DNA of 64,000 nucleotides from Glandiceps talaboti. Lineage: Eukaryota > Hemichordata > Enteropneusta > Spengelidae. Below, in pieces: positions 42,929 through 53,864 of the stretch. The stretch covers positions 19,826,709 through 19,890,708 of the forward strand of contig NC_135565.1 in the NCBI RefSeq assembly GCF_964340395.1, written 5' to 3'. A program made the position numbers and the translations under genes. The first letter of the stretch is position 1, and every line of letters begins with the position of its first letter. Under the pieces are notes generated by a model. The model was not told the origin of the DNA, did no database searches, and saw only the letters and a program-made list of their open reading frames with translations.

Positions 42929-43039
42929 TGTTGTACGTTTCGGTCATTGAACTTTTCACAAAGTCCCCTCCCCCTCCCCCTCCCCCACCCTCCCACCCCC
43001 ACCCCACCCCTCCTCCTCCTCCCAATAACAACAGATGTA
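42929..43039 (+). repeat. Direct repeat left copy flanking a LINE fragment
   Basis: TGTTGTACGTTTCGGTCATT, then GAACTTTTCACAAAG, a C-rich tract and CAATAACAACAGATGTA. The same string, with a shorter C tract, recurs at 43586-43659. Confidence 0.9.
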
Positions 43040-43500
43040 CTGGAAGGAAAAATGGTTCTATAAAGATGAAAACCTAGATGTCGCATCATATTACAAATAT
43101 CTAGGAATTTTTTTTTTGTCAGTTGAAATGGCCAAGTACAACGAAGCTATTGGCACAACAGGGTAGAAAAGCACTTTTTAGTAACATCAAGAATGTATGG
43201 AAAATTAACCCACTATCGTTTTAATACTTGTTTAAAAATCTTTGCATGAAATACTGGACTAAGTTAATCACCATGTCAAACTATAGATACACCATCAATG
43301 TTACGATATGTTGTTTAAAATAGAAGAGTTGGCTGTAAGAACAAGACACACATGGGCCTCTGACATAAAAATCTATTGTACATTTGTGACTTATAAGATG
43401 TCTGGAAAACACAAGAAATTGGTGACACAAATGTCTTTCTTGATTTATTTGTGGAGCGTTTTAAAAGTTATTTATCAAATAATTGATTACCAGAGGTTTC
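43026..43500 (+). mobile_element. Decayed LINE reverse transcriptase fragment
   Basis: A conceptual translation with stops and frameshifts keeps marks of the post-catalytic (thumb) part of a LINE ORF2 protein: KEKWFYKDENLDV then YYKYLGIFF in one frame, AQQGRKALFSNIKNVWKIN in another, then KIEELAV and a GKHKKL...MSFLIY segment. These match a reverse-transcriptase lineage widespread in invertebrate genomes. At least two frameshifts and several stops make it non-functional. The catalytic core and both element ends are missing. Confidence 0.75.
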
Positions 43501-43585
43501 AACATTTGATAAACTTGATACCAATAGATCATTATTGGTCACACTTTATGATGATGACGACATGACACGTAATGACTAATGTTTA

Positions 43586-43659
43586 TGTTGTACGTTTCGG
43601 TCATTGAACTTTTCACAAAGCCCCCCCCCCCCCTCATCCTCCCAATAACAACAGATGTA
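43586..43659 (+). repeat. Direct repeat right copy
   Basis: Second copy of the 42929-43039 sequence, about 550 bp downstream and in the same orientation. Confidence 0.9.
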
Positions 43660-44942
43660 ATGTAAGGTTTTGAGTCATGTTTGCCTCATTATCAAACTCG
43701 GTTTTGTTGTATTGTGTAAAAACAAAGAAAGCGAAAGAATATAGCAATAAAAAGTTGTAACATTTGGAGAAAATTGGAAACATCAAATGTGCACCTGTCT
43801 ATTTTATAACAGTCTGTAAATTCATTACGGAATCACTATCATCAATATACATGTAGGTAGTTCTCTTCTGTCATTTCAGATTATGCATACTACCCTTCAT
43901 CGAATCCCAAGACCCCTCTTTAAGTTAACGATGATTCTATACCATATGTACGTTGGCATCCACACTAGAAATAGATATTCCCAATAAAATACCTGGTCTT
44001 TCATCAAAGTTATTTTTGTAATTTTTTCTAGTTTTTGCTTGATCTCAAACCTTAACTGACATCTTGAAATATCCAAATTTGGTCGTAAAATAGCAAGTGT
44101 ACTTCATGATATGCTTTTTTAATATAAAAGAATGAAACCAAGAATCTATGAGGACATTCTTTACTTTTGCGGTGTTCTGTATAGTTGTACACATAGGATT
44201 CGAAATAGTCGGACCTTCGTTTTTAGTGTTCAGTCCAGGACATGTAATTAGATTCTTTTAGTACAGTAGATTAAGTTAGGAGGACATATGTCTTTTCTCC
44301 GAATGTCACAAGACTTTTATTACCAAACTCTGTCCCTTTCTTTGTTTTTACGAGTCGACAACAACAAAGCCACTCTGTTTAATGAAGTGTGGTTTGGCGT
44401 AACGTGTTTGTTTAATTAAACGACTCTTTCACCTTTTGTCTTTCAGGATTAATTAATGACCAGATTAACTAGTTGGTCTCATTAAACTCGTTCAACAGCC
44501 ACGTTATTAATTCCCAAAGTGCTTTACTAGACAAAATACTTCAGTGCGTGTCTTTACATGCGAGTGTCTTGTTCCGTAAATGAAATTTGATCAGGACAAA
44601 GTTACTAAATATATGTACAAATATAATTGCTCAACAAAAAACACACAGAAATGAAGGACTTCTAAAAAATTCTAGGAGAAAAACCACACATAGTTTTACA
44701 CATCGACACATTTAAAACAAAACTATTCAAAGTTAAAGACGTCGTAAACTTACCTCAGGTTTTATTGCAATGGCTATTATTTGTTGTTTGTAAATGGAAG
44801 GATTAAACTAATTAATTATGTTACAAATTCCCAGGGTGAGCACGAGTTACTAGTTTCACAGGGACGCTGAAGTTACACGTAGAATAGAGTTTATAAACCC
44901 ACATCAGAGAATCTATGCATTACGTTTCTATACAATTTTCTT
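43660..44942. other. Non-coding stretch
   Basis: Nothing recognised. Confidence 0.5.
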
Positions 44943-45238
44943 TTGCTAGTCTATACGACATTCGTGACTTTGCTAGTCTATACGACATTCGTGGCTTGCT
45001 AGTCTATACGACATTCGTGGCTTGCTAGTGTATACGACATTCGTGACTTTGCTAGTCTATACGACATTCGTGGCTTGCTAGTCTATACGACATTCGTGAC
45101 TTTGCTAGTCTATGCGACATTCGTGACTTTGCTAGTCTATAGGACATTCGTGGCTTGCTAGTGTATACGACATTCGTGACTTTGCTAGTCTATACGACAT
45201 TCGTGACTTGCTAGTCTATGCGACATTCGTGACTTGCT
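44943..45238. repeat. Minisatellite, 26-28-bp unit, about 11 copies
   Basis: The unit TTGCTAGTCTATACGACATT plus CGTGACT comes in a long form (GACTT) and a short form (GGCT), with few point changes. Copies are very similar, so expansion was recent. Confidence 0.95.
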
Positions 45239-46907
45239 ATCAGTTATCACTCGTGTCTATACTACTACTCCATGGATATGTGGTTGCGAGATTTAGGCGA
45301 GATTTAGGCCCCACTCTGGACTTGTGATTAAAAGTTCCAAGAGAGGTTTAGGAGCCTGATATCTAGTGACTGGAAGCCCCAAATAACATTTAGACTATAA
45401 GTGTTTAGTTTGTCCTTTCACTGACTTTATATCTTGTTTTATTCTGACAAAACTTCCCTGAACATGAAAGGGGACATGAGTCCTCCAATCAATGGTAAGG
45501 ATTTGATCCCACCACATTGATACTATTAAAGGGTTGTGTCCCACTACTATCACCACCACATTAGATTTGTGTGAAGGCACTGTTTTATAAAGTATTCCCA
45601 TGTTTGGATCGAATTGGCAGAGCTGAAGGCTACTACTTTCAAAGACTAGATGGGCTCACTGCTGACATTCTAGGGACCTTGGTTAACATACCCGCTCCAT
45701 TACATTATCCCCAATATCTTTAAAGTTTACCACACTGTTCCTCTTGACCCCTATGAGACTAACATTAACAATATATTTACTACATGGTTGTCAGTACGAT
45801 TTGACTGATATGTTCTGATATTACGCTACAGTGGTGGCAGCTGTGGGATGCCAAAATCACAAAATGATACAAAGAAAGCTAATATACCTAAATGTGTTAA
45901 AGTAAAATGTGACCCTACTAAATTCCTTTTTTTCTAAAATATTTCTGATTTGTAAAATATGACACCCCACCCCCACCCCCATCGCCCGGTCCTCCCCTTG
46001 TAATTTCTAATGGCGAACTAAGAATAAAATAGCTGAAACAAACTGGCCACCGACGTATCGTATTGAATTATTTGACTGTCTACATTTTCACAAATTTCAA
46101 CCCCATGCGTTATATTTTGTCATACTTTTATCAAGGTCGTACCGTGGAGACAACTTTCCTAGGGATGTCCATTGTTAACCCAATAACACAAGGTGGTGCT
46201 TCCAAAACAGGCAATTAATAAGTACGGTCAAATGCTCGATCAAATTCAAAGTGTTACCTGTCACCAAAACATGTTGCGTGAGTGCTATAAAATTGTACCC
46301 CATCAAAAGACGGGTCCCGAATTAGTCAGAAACCTGTACACGTTGTGGCTTGATATGTCAGGCACCGTCACCATTAAATAACCTATTAGACGTGTTGATA
46401 CATCACTATATACAATTAATTTGTTAGATCCTATCGTTCGATCAACGTTAACATGTAATATGTCAATGCAAGATGTCGAATAGAGGTCAAAGATCAAAAT
46501 ATTCAACAATCAACACATGCTGAACCTCCGTTTAGCCCCTCCATTAATTCAACTTTCGCCCTCCCCCCATTCTCTTATTCCTATCTTTCTGACTATACCT
46601 TTGTTTTTCTCTGTCTGTCTCTCCGCTTTTGTGCATTGTCTATATATGTCGCTGGTATCGAATGTCTCTGTTTTCTGTCTAGCTATCATATTTTCTGAAC
46701 CATGTTCCCATCCTGTTTTCTATGTTTGCCTTCCTTCTGCAAAGGTCTCTGCCTTTGTCATTCACTCTCTATATAGATCGTGGTTCTATATATCCCATGG
46801 GTGTCTCGATGTCTAATATCGATATACTTCTCGATCCCTCGAGTTATCTCCCATATGTGTTTGTATTTTTCTCTGTGTATATATCTTTTTCTGTGTGTGT
46901 GTATCTT

Positions 46908-46910
<3 letters not shown>
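45239..46910. other. Non-coding stretch, possible LTR remnant near 45830
   Basis: TACGCTACA followed by GTGGTGGCAGCTGTGGGAT near 45823-45852 resembles an LTR end plus the start of a Gypsy-type internal region. No 5' LTR boundary, gag or pol is visible, so this is only a suspicion. C-rich tract near 45963-45980. Confidence 0.3.
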
Positions 46911-46951
<41 letters not shown>

Positions 46952-47028
46952 TGTCTGTCTGTCTGTCTGTCTGTCTGCCTGCCCGTCCGTCCGTCCGTCC
47001 GTCCGTCCGTCCGTCCGTCCGTCTGTCC

Positions 47029-47116
<88 letters not shown>

Positions 47117-47138
47117 GCCTGTCCGCCTGCCTGCCTGT
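46911..47138. repeat. (GT)n-(CTGT)n-(CCGT)n-(CTGT)n compound
   Basis: (GT)n to 46950, (CTGT)n to 46978, (CCGT)n 46982-47021, (CTGT)n 47022-47117, then GCCT variants. Open frames are artefacts. Confidence 0.96.
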
Positions 47139-48439
47139 CTATCTGTCTTTATCTCTCGTCTTTCTTTGTCTCCATATTTCTCGCTCCCTCCTCTGCCCGC
47201 CCCAAACACTATGCGTTCTATTTGTATAATGACGTAGACATCACTGAAGTCAAAGTATCTGTTGAATGTCTAGAATGTTTTAAAGAAATGAGAGAATTTG
47301 AAATCTTAACAACAAAGGTAAAATAATTAATGTACTTTTGTCAATCATGATGGAAAAACAACTTAGATGATTAGAATTGCACGTAGAACAGACTTTATCA
47401 GTTAATATCATTGGTTAGGTGACAAATAAAACAAACGACATTTCCTTAGTTATTCTCACACACACCCAGTCAATCGTATTCCTCCTCAAATTTTATTTCA
47501 AGCAACAATAATAATATTGAACAGTATGACCGTTGAGTGTATGAAGAACGTATATCGACACGTGTACATGGAACGAGGTAGTCTGCTGATAAAATGAATA
47601 GACCGCATAACAGAAAATATATCAGATAATTGGCAAAAGTGACGCCTACTTAATACACATCATAAGTGTCACGGTAATGACTTATCAATGTCCTATATTT
47701 ATTATCATTTTTGTCACAGATGTGCAGTTATTTGGCGCCTTACTTTTATACTTGTTTCAATGTCATTTTAATATGTTTGCCAACTGTTATTACCGGCTAT
47801 TAGCAGGTCACGAATGTTTTCAATGGTGTAAGTAAAAACTGACAAACATGTCAATTTATATAGGTATTAGGAAAACCGCTCACGAGTTTGCAAAAGCCAA
47901 ATCGAGTAGAGTATTATCGTGTGCTCATGCCACGTCTTTGTTCAAGATTATTAAACAGCGCCCTCTGACGATCAATAATGGAATAGTTTCAATTCGAAAA
48001 CCTGTGATGGGCTATGGTATACTGCATTGACGAAATTAATATGGGGGAGGGGGGGGGTGAAGGACTAAAAACTCACTGGTAGAAGATCAACATATTTCAT
48101 TTGGTACGCAATAACTGAGAACTGTAACGTGTTCAGCTATATTGATATCACCATATGCTATCCAAGATCCAGTACAACTATAAAGAACTCCGCACGGAAT
48201 AACGTTTGAACTGTTTTCGTAACCTTTTGTCCATATAAAGAAGTATATACCATACCTTTTTGTTAGCAATAGTCCAATCATTCTAGTTAGCTCTCTACTA
48301 GTCGTTGATATCACAGGATATCCTATTAGGTTGAAATGTGTGTGTGGGAACAGTTCGGACAAATGACACGCTGATATTAAATCAGTATGGAATACTGATA
48401 GGGATTGATATGATCACTATACAATCACAGTATAACATA
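47139..48439. other. Non-coding stretch
   Basis: Nothing recognised. Confidence 0.5.
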
Positions 48440-48983
48440 ACCATAGCCATATCCACAGCCACAGCCACAGCCACAGCCACAGCCACAACCACAGCCACAG
48501 CCATAGCCATAGTCATAACCATAGCCATAGCCATAGCCATAGCCATAGCCATAGCCATAGCCATAGCCATAGCCATAGCCATAGCCATAGCCATAGTCAT
48601 AACCATAGTCATAGTCATAGCCATAGCCATAACCATAGTCATAGCCATAGCCACAGCCACAGCCATAGCCATGTTCATAGCCTAGCCATAACCATAGTCA
48701 TAGCCATAGCCACAACCACAGCCATAGCCATAGTCATAGCCTAGCCATAACCATAACCATAGTCATAGCCATAGCCACAGCTACAGCCATAGCCATAGTC
48801 ATAGCCTAGCCATAACCATAGTCATAGCCATAGCCACAACCACAGCCACAGCCATAGCCATAGTCATAGCCATAGCCATAGCCACAGCCACAGCCACAGC
48901 CATAACCTAGCCATAGCCATAGCCATAGCCATAGTCATAGCCATAGTCATAGCCATAGCCATAACCATAGCCATAGCCATAGC
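48440..48983. repeat. Hexamer array (CATAGC)n with higher-order structure
   Basis: CATAGC, CACAGC, CATAAC and CATAGT hexamers. In the right half a longer block (CATAGTCATAGCCTAGCC, then ATAACC etc.) recurs about three times, each with the same 5-nt CCTAG phase slip, so a roughly 60-bp higher-order unit has formed. Confidence 0.94.
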
Positions 48984-49499
48984 ACATAATTACATATAGC
49001 CATGGCTACATCACATAACATAATGTAGCCTGTACACCAACATGATTTAAATTGAAAATAAACAATAAATGAATAAACAAAAATAAAACACATATTTCTG
49101 ATTATCAAAGTCAAAGGCAACATGGTAGTTTAACGCCATATTTGATTTTTGGTGTAGGTATTACATCTCACTTCTACTCTTCATAAAATGTTCTAAGACA
49201 AAATATTTTATGTTGGCCTACAAACAAACAACAGATGATGAGGTGTATCCTCCTCTAAAACCTGCCACTAGGTGGCGGTATTACACATCCACCGCATACA
49301 CATACACATATATGTTTTGTACTCATCAACGACGAGGGTTCCAGTCGGCTGTATCGCCTAAATTGTACATACATAATGCTACACAACAAAGCTACTTCAT
49401 GTCGGACTGAATCAACAAATTTGTAATTCGGTAAATTCGGTAATTTGATTTTCTTCAAGTGCCCATACACAAAAATATGACTGAGCGACATATATATTA
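48984..49499. other. Non-coding stretch
   Basis: Nothing recognised. Confidence 0.5.
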
Positions 49500-49710
49500 A
49501 AGATGCACTAGCAGCAACAGGAACGTTTAAAAAAAGTGTTTTGTTCGGTGCAATAACTTACTCATAATATCATACACCGTGAACAGTATTGCATCACCTG
49601 TGGGTAAATGTATTTTCTGTAGATTTATACATGAGATTAATAAAATCAGATTGATTATTGCGTCACAACCCCATAAATCAGCGCCCTCAACGGCGATGAC
49701 GATTTCAACC
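49500..49710. repeat. Dispersed repeat family, copy 2
   Basis: Partner of 4800-5010: GCACTAGCAGCAACAGG, ATATCATACACCGTGAACAG, TTGCATCACCTGTGGGTAAA and GATTTCAACC follow in the same order and spacing. Confidence 0.55.
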
Positions 49711-49864
49711 AATTTTCTTTAATGCTTATGATATGGTATGATTTATTGTAACAGCTCTACTGACCAATGAGCATAGATTACAGAAATACACAAATGTTAC
49801 GTAACTAAACGGAGAAGGTAACAATATCCGATCAATGTCACATCAACAAGTTATAGCTCTTCAT

Positions 49865-50470
49865 TCCTAATTTTAGATACTTTATAGATAAAGATCTAGA
49901 GGCCAAGTTGCCTAATAAAGCATCGTTGTCACAGGTAATTCAATAAATGAATTTGAAAAAGGTCGGTTGCCTCCAGTAATGCTGTTGAATGTGTTTATGT
50001 CTAATTGCGTATTTTGGACATATACTAAAACAAAATGGAATTCGTCTTTTGTTCCACTACCTTTCTCGGCCCAGCCCATCTGTCTGACTCAATTTCAAGA
50101 TTATGTGATGATATTCTTAATCTAGTTAGGGCTTGTCTAATAAAGCGTTGTGTTGTGATATTTAGATATGGTTTAAAACAAAAAGTATCAAAGTGCTTGT
50201 AAAGTCTAGCTCTGGTTGAATCGCCTAGCCTACTATTCCAATTTTGTACAAAAATATCTGACAAGCACTGCTTGATGAGCGCTAGGTACAATGTACAATG
50301 TCTAATTATGGGATTTTGAAAACTACGCCGTATCCTCACCCTCTCCGTAGGAGTAAAAGCTATCTTGTGTGTCTTTAAAGTTTGTGGACAGAGCCTGGTT
50401 ATATAAGTTCGTAAGCGTAGCTCAAACAAATGAACCGTGGCGACTAAAAATCACACGCGCCCCCTGTGGC
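49865..50470 (-). mobile_element. Decayed LINE ORF2 C-terminus
   Basis: The minus-strand frame from about 50470 to 50025 encodes a typical C-terminal region of a LINE ORF2 protein: HLFELRLRTYI, IFVQNWNSR, YKHFDTFCFKPYL and ALTRLRISSHNLEIE. After a stop at 50025, other frames recover DEFHFVLVY, CPKYAIRHK and YWRQPTFFKF, then NLAS, the usual order of this family's zinc-knuckle-like tail (first Cys pair lost, CPxY kept). Frameshifts and stops make it inactive; the part upstream of about 50470 is absent. It may be the same lineage as the 43026-43500 fragment, but the two cover different ORF2 parts and lie in opposite orientations. Confidence 0.82.
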
Positions 50471-50591
50471 GAAAGTAAAAAACGAAAGTAACTAGTACCT
50501 CAGAAAATATTTTAACTGTAGACAATACTAGAATAATCCTATATTCCGCTTAAAGTTGTCAGTTGAAGGAGCTGATAATTGGATAAGTGGA

Positions 50592-51030
50592 GTCATGATA
50601 GTCAAATGGTTAGAGTGGCCGGTTTGGAATCTGCATGTTGCAGGTTCGAACCCCGTCACGACTGTTCTGAATGGTCAAAGTCCTTGGGCAACATTTGAGT
50701 CAAGGTTGTATCTCAGTCAACCCAGCTGTATAATTGCCATTGGGAACCTGGTAGAATAGAGTTTACAATATATGAATGCTTTATACCCGTGCGCTAATAG
50801 AAGCTTCTTTGCATTGTATGCTCACCAGGGAGTTGAGGAAGTATAAAGGGTCGTTTAGACTGACAGATCAGCCGTTGAGGGCGCTGTCTATATCTCCATT
50901 AGATCAGACTGATAAGCTGGGACCGATGTTGCCATTACAGTCTAAGGGCCGTTGTGTCATTATAAAAAGTCCGTACCAGGGGTGAAGTGCCTTAGGCACA
51001 ATGTGAGAAATGAAAAGTATAAAACTAACA
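50592..51030 (+). mobile_element. tRNA-derived SINE with conserved central domain
   Basis: A tRNA-like head (50592-50662) has a near-complete acceptor pair (GTCATGA / TCACGAC, one mismatch), an A-box TAGTCAAATGGTTAG and a perfect B-box GGTTCGAACCC. It is followed by CAAAGTCCTTGGGCAAC, TCAGTCAACCCAGCTGTA and GGGAACCTGG (50674-50755), resembling the central domain shared by many invertebrate SINEs (Nin-DC type). The tail, AGTCCG then GGGGTGAAGTGCCTTAGGCA, is also SINE-like. The anticodon arm is degenerate, so it is not a functional tRNA. Head, body and tail are all present. Confidence 0.8.
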
Positions 51031-51033
51031 TTT

Positions 51034-51279
51034 AGGCCTATAAAAATGTTTGGCTCCGGTTACCCGACCCCACCTAGTTTTTCACTTCTTCCAGTCTGTA
51101 ATGGGTGCGTACATCTGATGGGGAAACTTGATCAATAACACAGAGACCGTGATATGGAAAACATTTGAAAGCACATGTACAATTACCTGAAAGAGACACT
51201 AACTCACACATGAAATGTTTAAACAATCTACCTATTCTAAAATTTAGTGTAATCGATTGGAAACACAATTTTTGGGCAC
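51034..51279 (+). mobile_element. Inverted-repeat element, family copy A
   Basis: The left end AGGCCTATAAAAATGTTTGG continues CTCCGGTTACCCGACCCCAC. The right end is a degenerate complement (CGATTGGAAACACAATTTTT then GGGC). The interior (TCTGTAATGGGTGCGTACAT, ACACAGAGACCGTGATATGG, CCTATTCTAAAATTTA) matches copy C at 59917-60279 read on the minus strand. It directly abuts the SINE. Confidence 0.8.
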
Positions 51280-51749
51280 TATTATATTATGGACAGTGAA
51301 TTTCAAGTTACCTAACCTTTATGTTGAAAATAACGAGTCGCAAGCTTTAGGCAACACATCACATTGACTAAAACGAATAATAGTCATTGAATGAGCCTAA
51401 AGCTATAATTATAGATTATGATAAATTGATGACCTCATGAAAACTGACCTCAACTTCAGTGACGTACAATTCACATAACGTATTTTAACCTTTGCTGTGC
51501 AGCAGCTGACGTGTTATGGCCAGGTCTTTGTGAATGTCAATCGGTACTAATACTAAACACTCCACTTGTCATTGTCAAACTAGACAATAGAAAGACTATG
51601 ATTGATAAAAGTCATAAAATATGACATTTTTGTAGACCGACTTGTACTTATTTATCTCGTTTGTCACGTGTAACTTTGTTGAGACTACAGACGCATACAC
51701 TGTCACACACACATATACACAGACTCATACAGACATAGTTCGAGAAAGA
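51280..51749. other. Non-coding stretch
   Basis: Nothing recognised. Confidence 0.5.
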
Positions 51750-51771
51750 CGGACGGATGGATGGATGGATG

Positions 51772-51867
<96 letters not shown>

Positions 51868-51961
51868 CATACATACATACATACATACATACATACATAC
51901 ATACATACATACATACATACATACATACATACATACATACATACATACATACATACATACA

Positions 51962-51993
<32 letters not shown>

Positions 51994-52052
51994 CATACAC
52001 AAACGTGTGTGTGTGTGCGCGCGCGCGTGTGTGTGTGTGTGTGTGTGTGTGT
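51750..52052. repeat. (GGAT)-(GATA)-(CATA)-(GT) compound microsatellite
   Basis: (GGAT)n to about 51770, (GATA)n to 51868, (CATA)n to 51990, then (GT)n with a CG-rich core (GCGCGCGCG) 52005-52052. Open frames are artefacts. Confidence 0.97.
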
Positions 52053-52195
52053 GTTGGATTGAAACATGTTCTTTAGTCTGGCAATAATATTGATAACTGC
52101 TGTCAGTGTATTTTATCTTTAAAAATATTTTAGGCGACTGAAACGGACAAGTTTTCATTCAGCGTTAATGTGTTCCTTTTCAGGCTTGAAGAAGA

Positions 52196-52279
52196 ATGAG
52201 AGGGGTTCACCTCAGAATAAGAGGGGTTTACCTCCGAATGAGAGGGGTTTACCTCAGAAGAAGATTAGGGGTTTACCTT
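52196..52279 (+). repeat. 21-bp minisatellite, four units, open frame
   Basis: AATGAGAGGGGTTCACCTCAG and three variants. In one frame the units read NERGSPQ, NKRGLPP, NERGLPQ, KKIRGLP, then a stop. A TTCCTTTTCAG acceptor-like site precedes the array at 52172-52182. Confidence 0.8.
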
Positions 52280-53012
52280 GAGTCCTATACAGTTGAACCT
52301 CGTTAGTACAAACTCGCTTATAACTAAGATCCGGTTACAATGAACACTAGTCGAAGCTACATTTGTACTTTCTTTCATCAACAATCATGTCCGTAGAGGG
52401 CGCTATACCTCTGAACTGATAGTTCATTGCCAAACTGACAGTTTACCCAATATTAAGCTATGTCCTTCCGTGTGTGTGTTTATTGATGCAGAACTAAACT
52501 CTTCACGATAATTTAACTATATTTGGATGTATTAAGTTATTCTTTGTAACGCTATCACATTGCACTGACTCCATGCTGTGAATAGAACGACAACCTTTCG
52601 ATCTTAACACGACAAAAACAACAGCCTGCTCTGAGCCTGTGCATGGTATTATAAATATCCTTGAAATGTTTGAATAAAAATGTCAAGTTTGTTTTTACAT
52701 GTTAGAAGTTGTAGGATCTAGATTTTTTTACATGGTCGATGTCTTGAACGTGACGTCTGACATGAAACCACCTAACTTCCTCCAAATAACTACTATTCCT
52801 TAACCTAGGAATGAAAATATTTTCCATTCACGTGTTACAAATTACCACTATGACAAGTTCATGGAATGAGAAGAAATACGATACAGACATGCACTTCACA
52901 TTGAAAATCAAGTCAGAAGGCAAGCAATGACATGGCTAGTGTAATGTTGCCCCCCCCCCCATAGGGACGTGTAATATTTCATAAATTGTTGTTTTCCAGG
53001 TCTACAGACTAA
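52280..53012. other. Non-coding stretch
   Basis: Nothing recognised except short poly-C runs (52950-52960). Confidence 0.5.
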
Positions 53013-53864
53013 GGGAGCATTCGTTTTTTACGGGGAGGGGGGGGGGGTCGGTGGAATTCGGGGGGGGGGGTGACTTTTACAAAGCAGTTTTTAGGGGGGG
53101 GGTAAAATTTTATATCCAATGGTTGGGGGGGGGGTCAATTTTTACAACAGATTTGTATGGAATCATAGCAAAAAACAACAGAATTGACAAAAAAATGTAC
53201 AAAACAGAATACAAACAATCTTTATTCTGTCTGATCAGGTGATAACAAGTAAAAAAAGAAAACACAGAATCACAAAAATAAAACTTTCAGGCTGTGGCAA
53301 TATAATGACATACCTCACTTTTAAAACTCTTTAAAAACTTTTTAAAAACAACAGAACTCATTCAAATTAATTTTTGAGTCTGAGAGTGAAACATGAGAGG
53401 GATAAAGAGGAGGAGGAGAGCGATGAAGAGGATGAGATGGACGAAGACAGTGAATCAGAAGATGGACATGTAGTGATACATGAATTGGGTGAATCAGAGG
53501 AAAGTGACTCGGAAAGTGACTCTGAAAGTGATAGCAGTGACATTGAAAATGAACTCTTTCACACAACAAGATCAGGCAGACAGTGTACTACTTGGAAGTC
53601 ACGGAACTACATGGACTAGGTTTCATGGTCCATTATGTGATATGTCGAACAAACACTCATATAAGTCAAGTGTTTCATAAATCTATTATAAATCAAGTGA
53701 AAATTTTTTATAGGGGGGGGGGTCACATTTTACAATTGATGGATTTAGGGGGGGGGGTCAAATTTTAGAAAAGTAATTTTTAGGGGGGGTTGCTTTTTAC
53801 ATTTAATTCATACCTCAAATTCCACCGACCCCCCCCCCCCTCCCCGTAAAAAACGAATGCTCCC
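53013..53864. mobile_element. Harbinger-like element, 852 bp
   Basis: The left terminus GGGAGCATTCGTTTTTTAC, followed by GGGGA and a long G tract, is mirrored exactly at the right end. TAA flanks both sides (53010-53012 and 53865-53867), fitting the TWA duplication of Harbinger-type insertion. Subterminal G8-G10 tracts followed by TCAAATTTTACAA-like sequence recur about six times in direct orientation on both sides. The only open frame is the acidic fragment at 53374-53619; no catalytic domain is seen. Confidence 0.8.
53374..53619 (+). CDS. Acidic transposon-borne protein fragment
   Basis: An 81-codon open stretch inside the 53013-53864 element. It is rich in Glu, Asp and Ser (EEEESDEEDEMDEDSESED, then repeated SESDSES) and ends TRSGRQCTTWKSRNYMD. 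It has no ATG at its start; a stop codon lies just before it and a TTTTTGAG acceptor-like site overlaps it, so it may be a terminal exon. The Arg-Ser-Gly-Arg plus Trp-Lys end after an acidic run recalls spacer segments in DNA-transposon accessory proteins, but I cannot name the protein. No transposase motif is visible. It may be a relic of a larger autonomous element. Confidence 0.4.
   Translation: MSLRVKHERDKEEEESDEEDEMDEDSESEDGHVVIHELGESEESDSESDSESDSSDIENELFHTTRSGRQCTTWKSRNYMD

Noticed and set aside
45823-45852. LTR end plus primer-binding-type GTGGTGGCAGCTGTGGGAT
   Set aside because: No paired LTR, no TG...CA boundary on the left and no gag/pol. Kept only as a note in the 45239-46910 entry.
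48440-48983. Regular direct repeats considered as a CRISPR array
   Set aside because: Contiguous hexamers without unique spacers, in an animal genome. The minisatellites at 41659 and 44943 also have no spacers.
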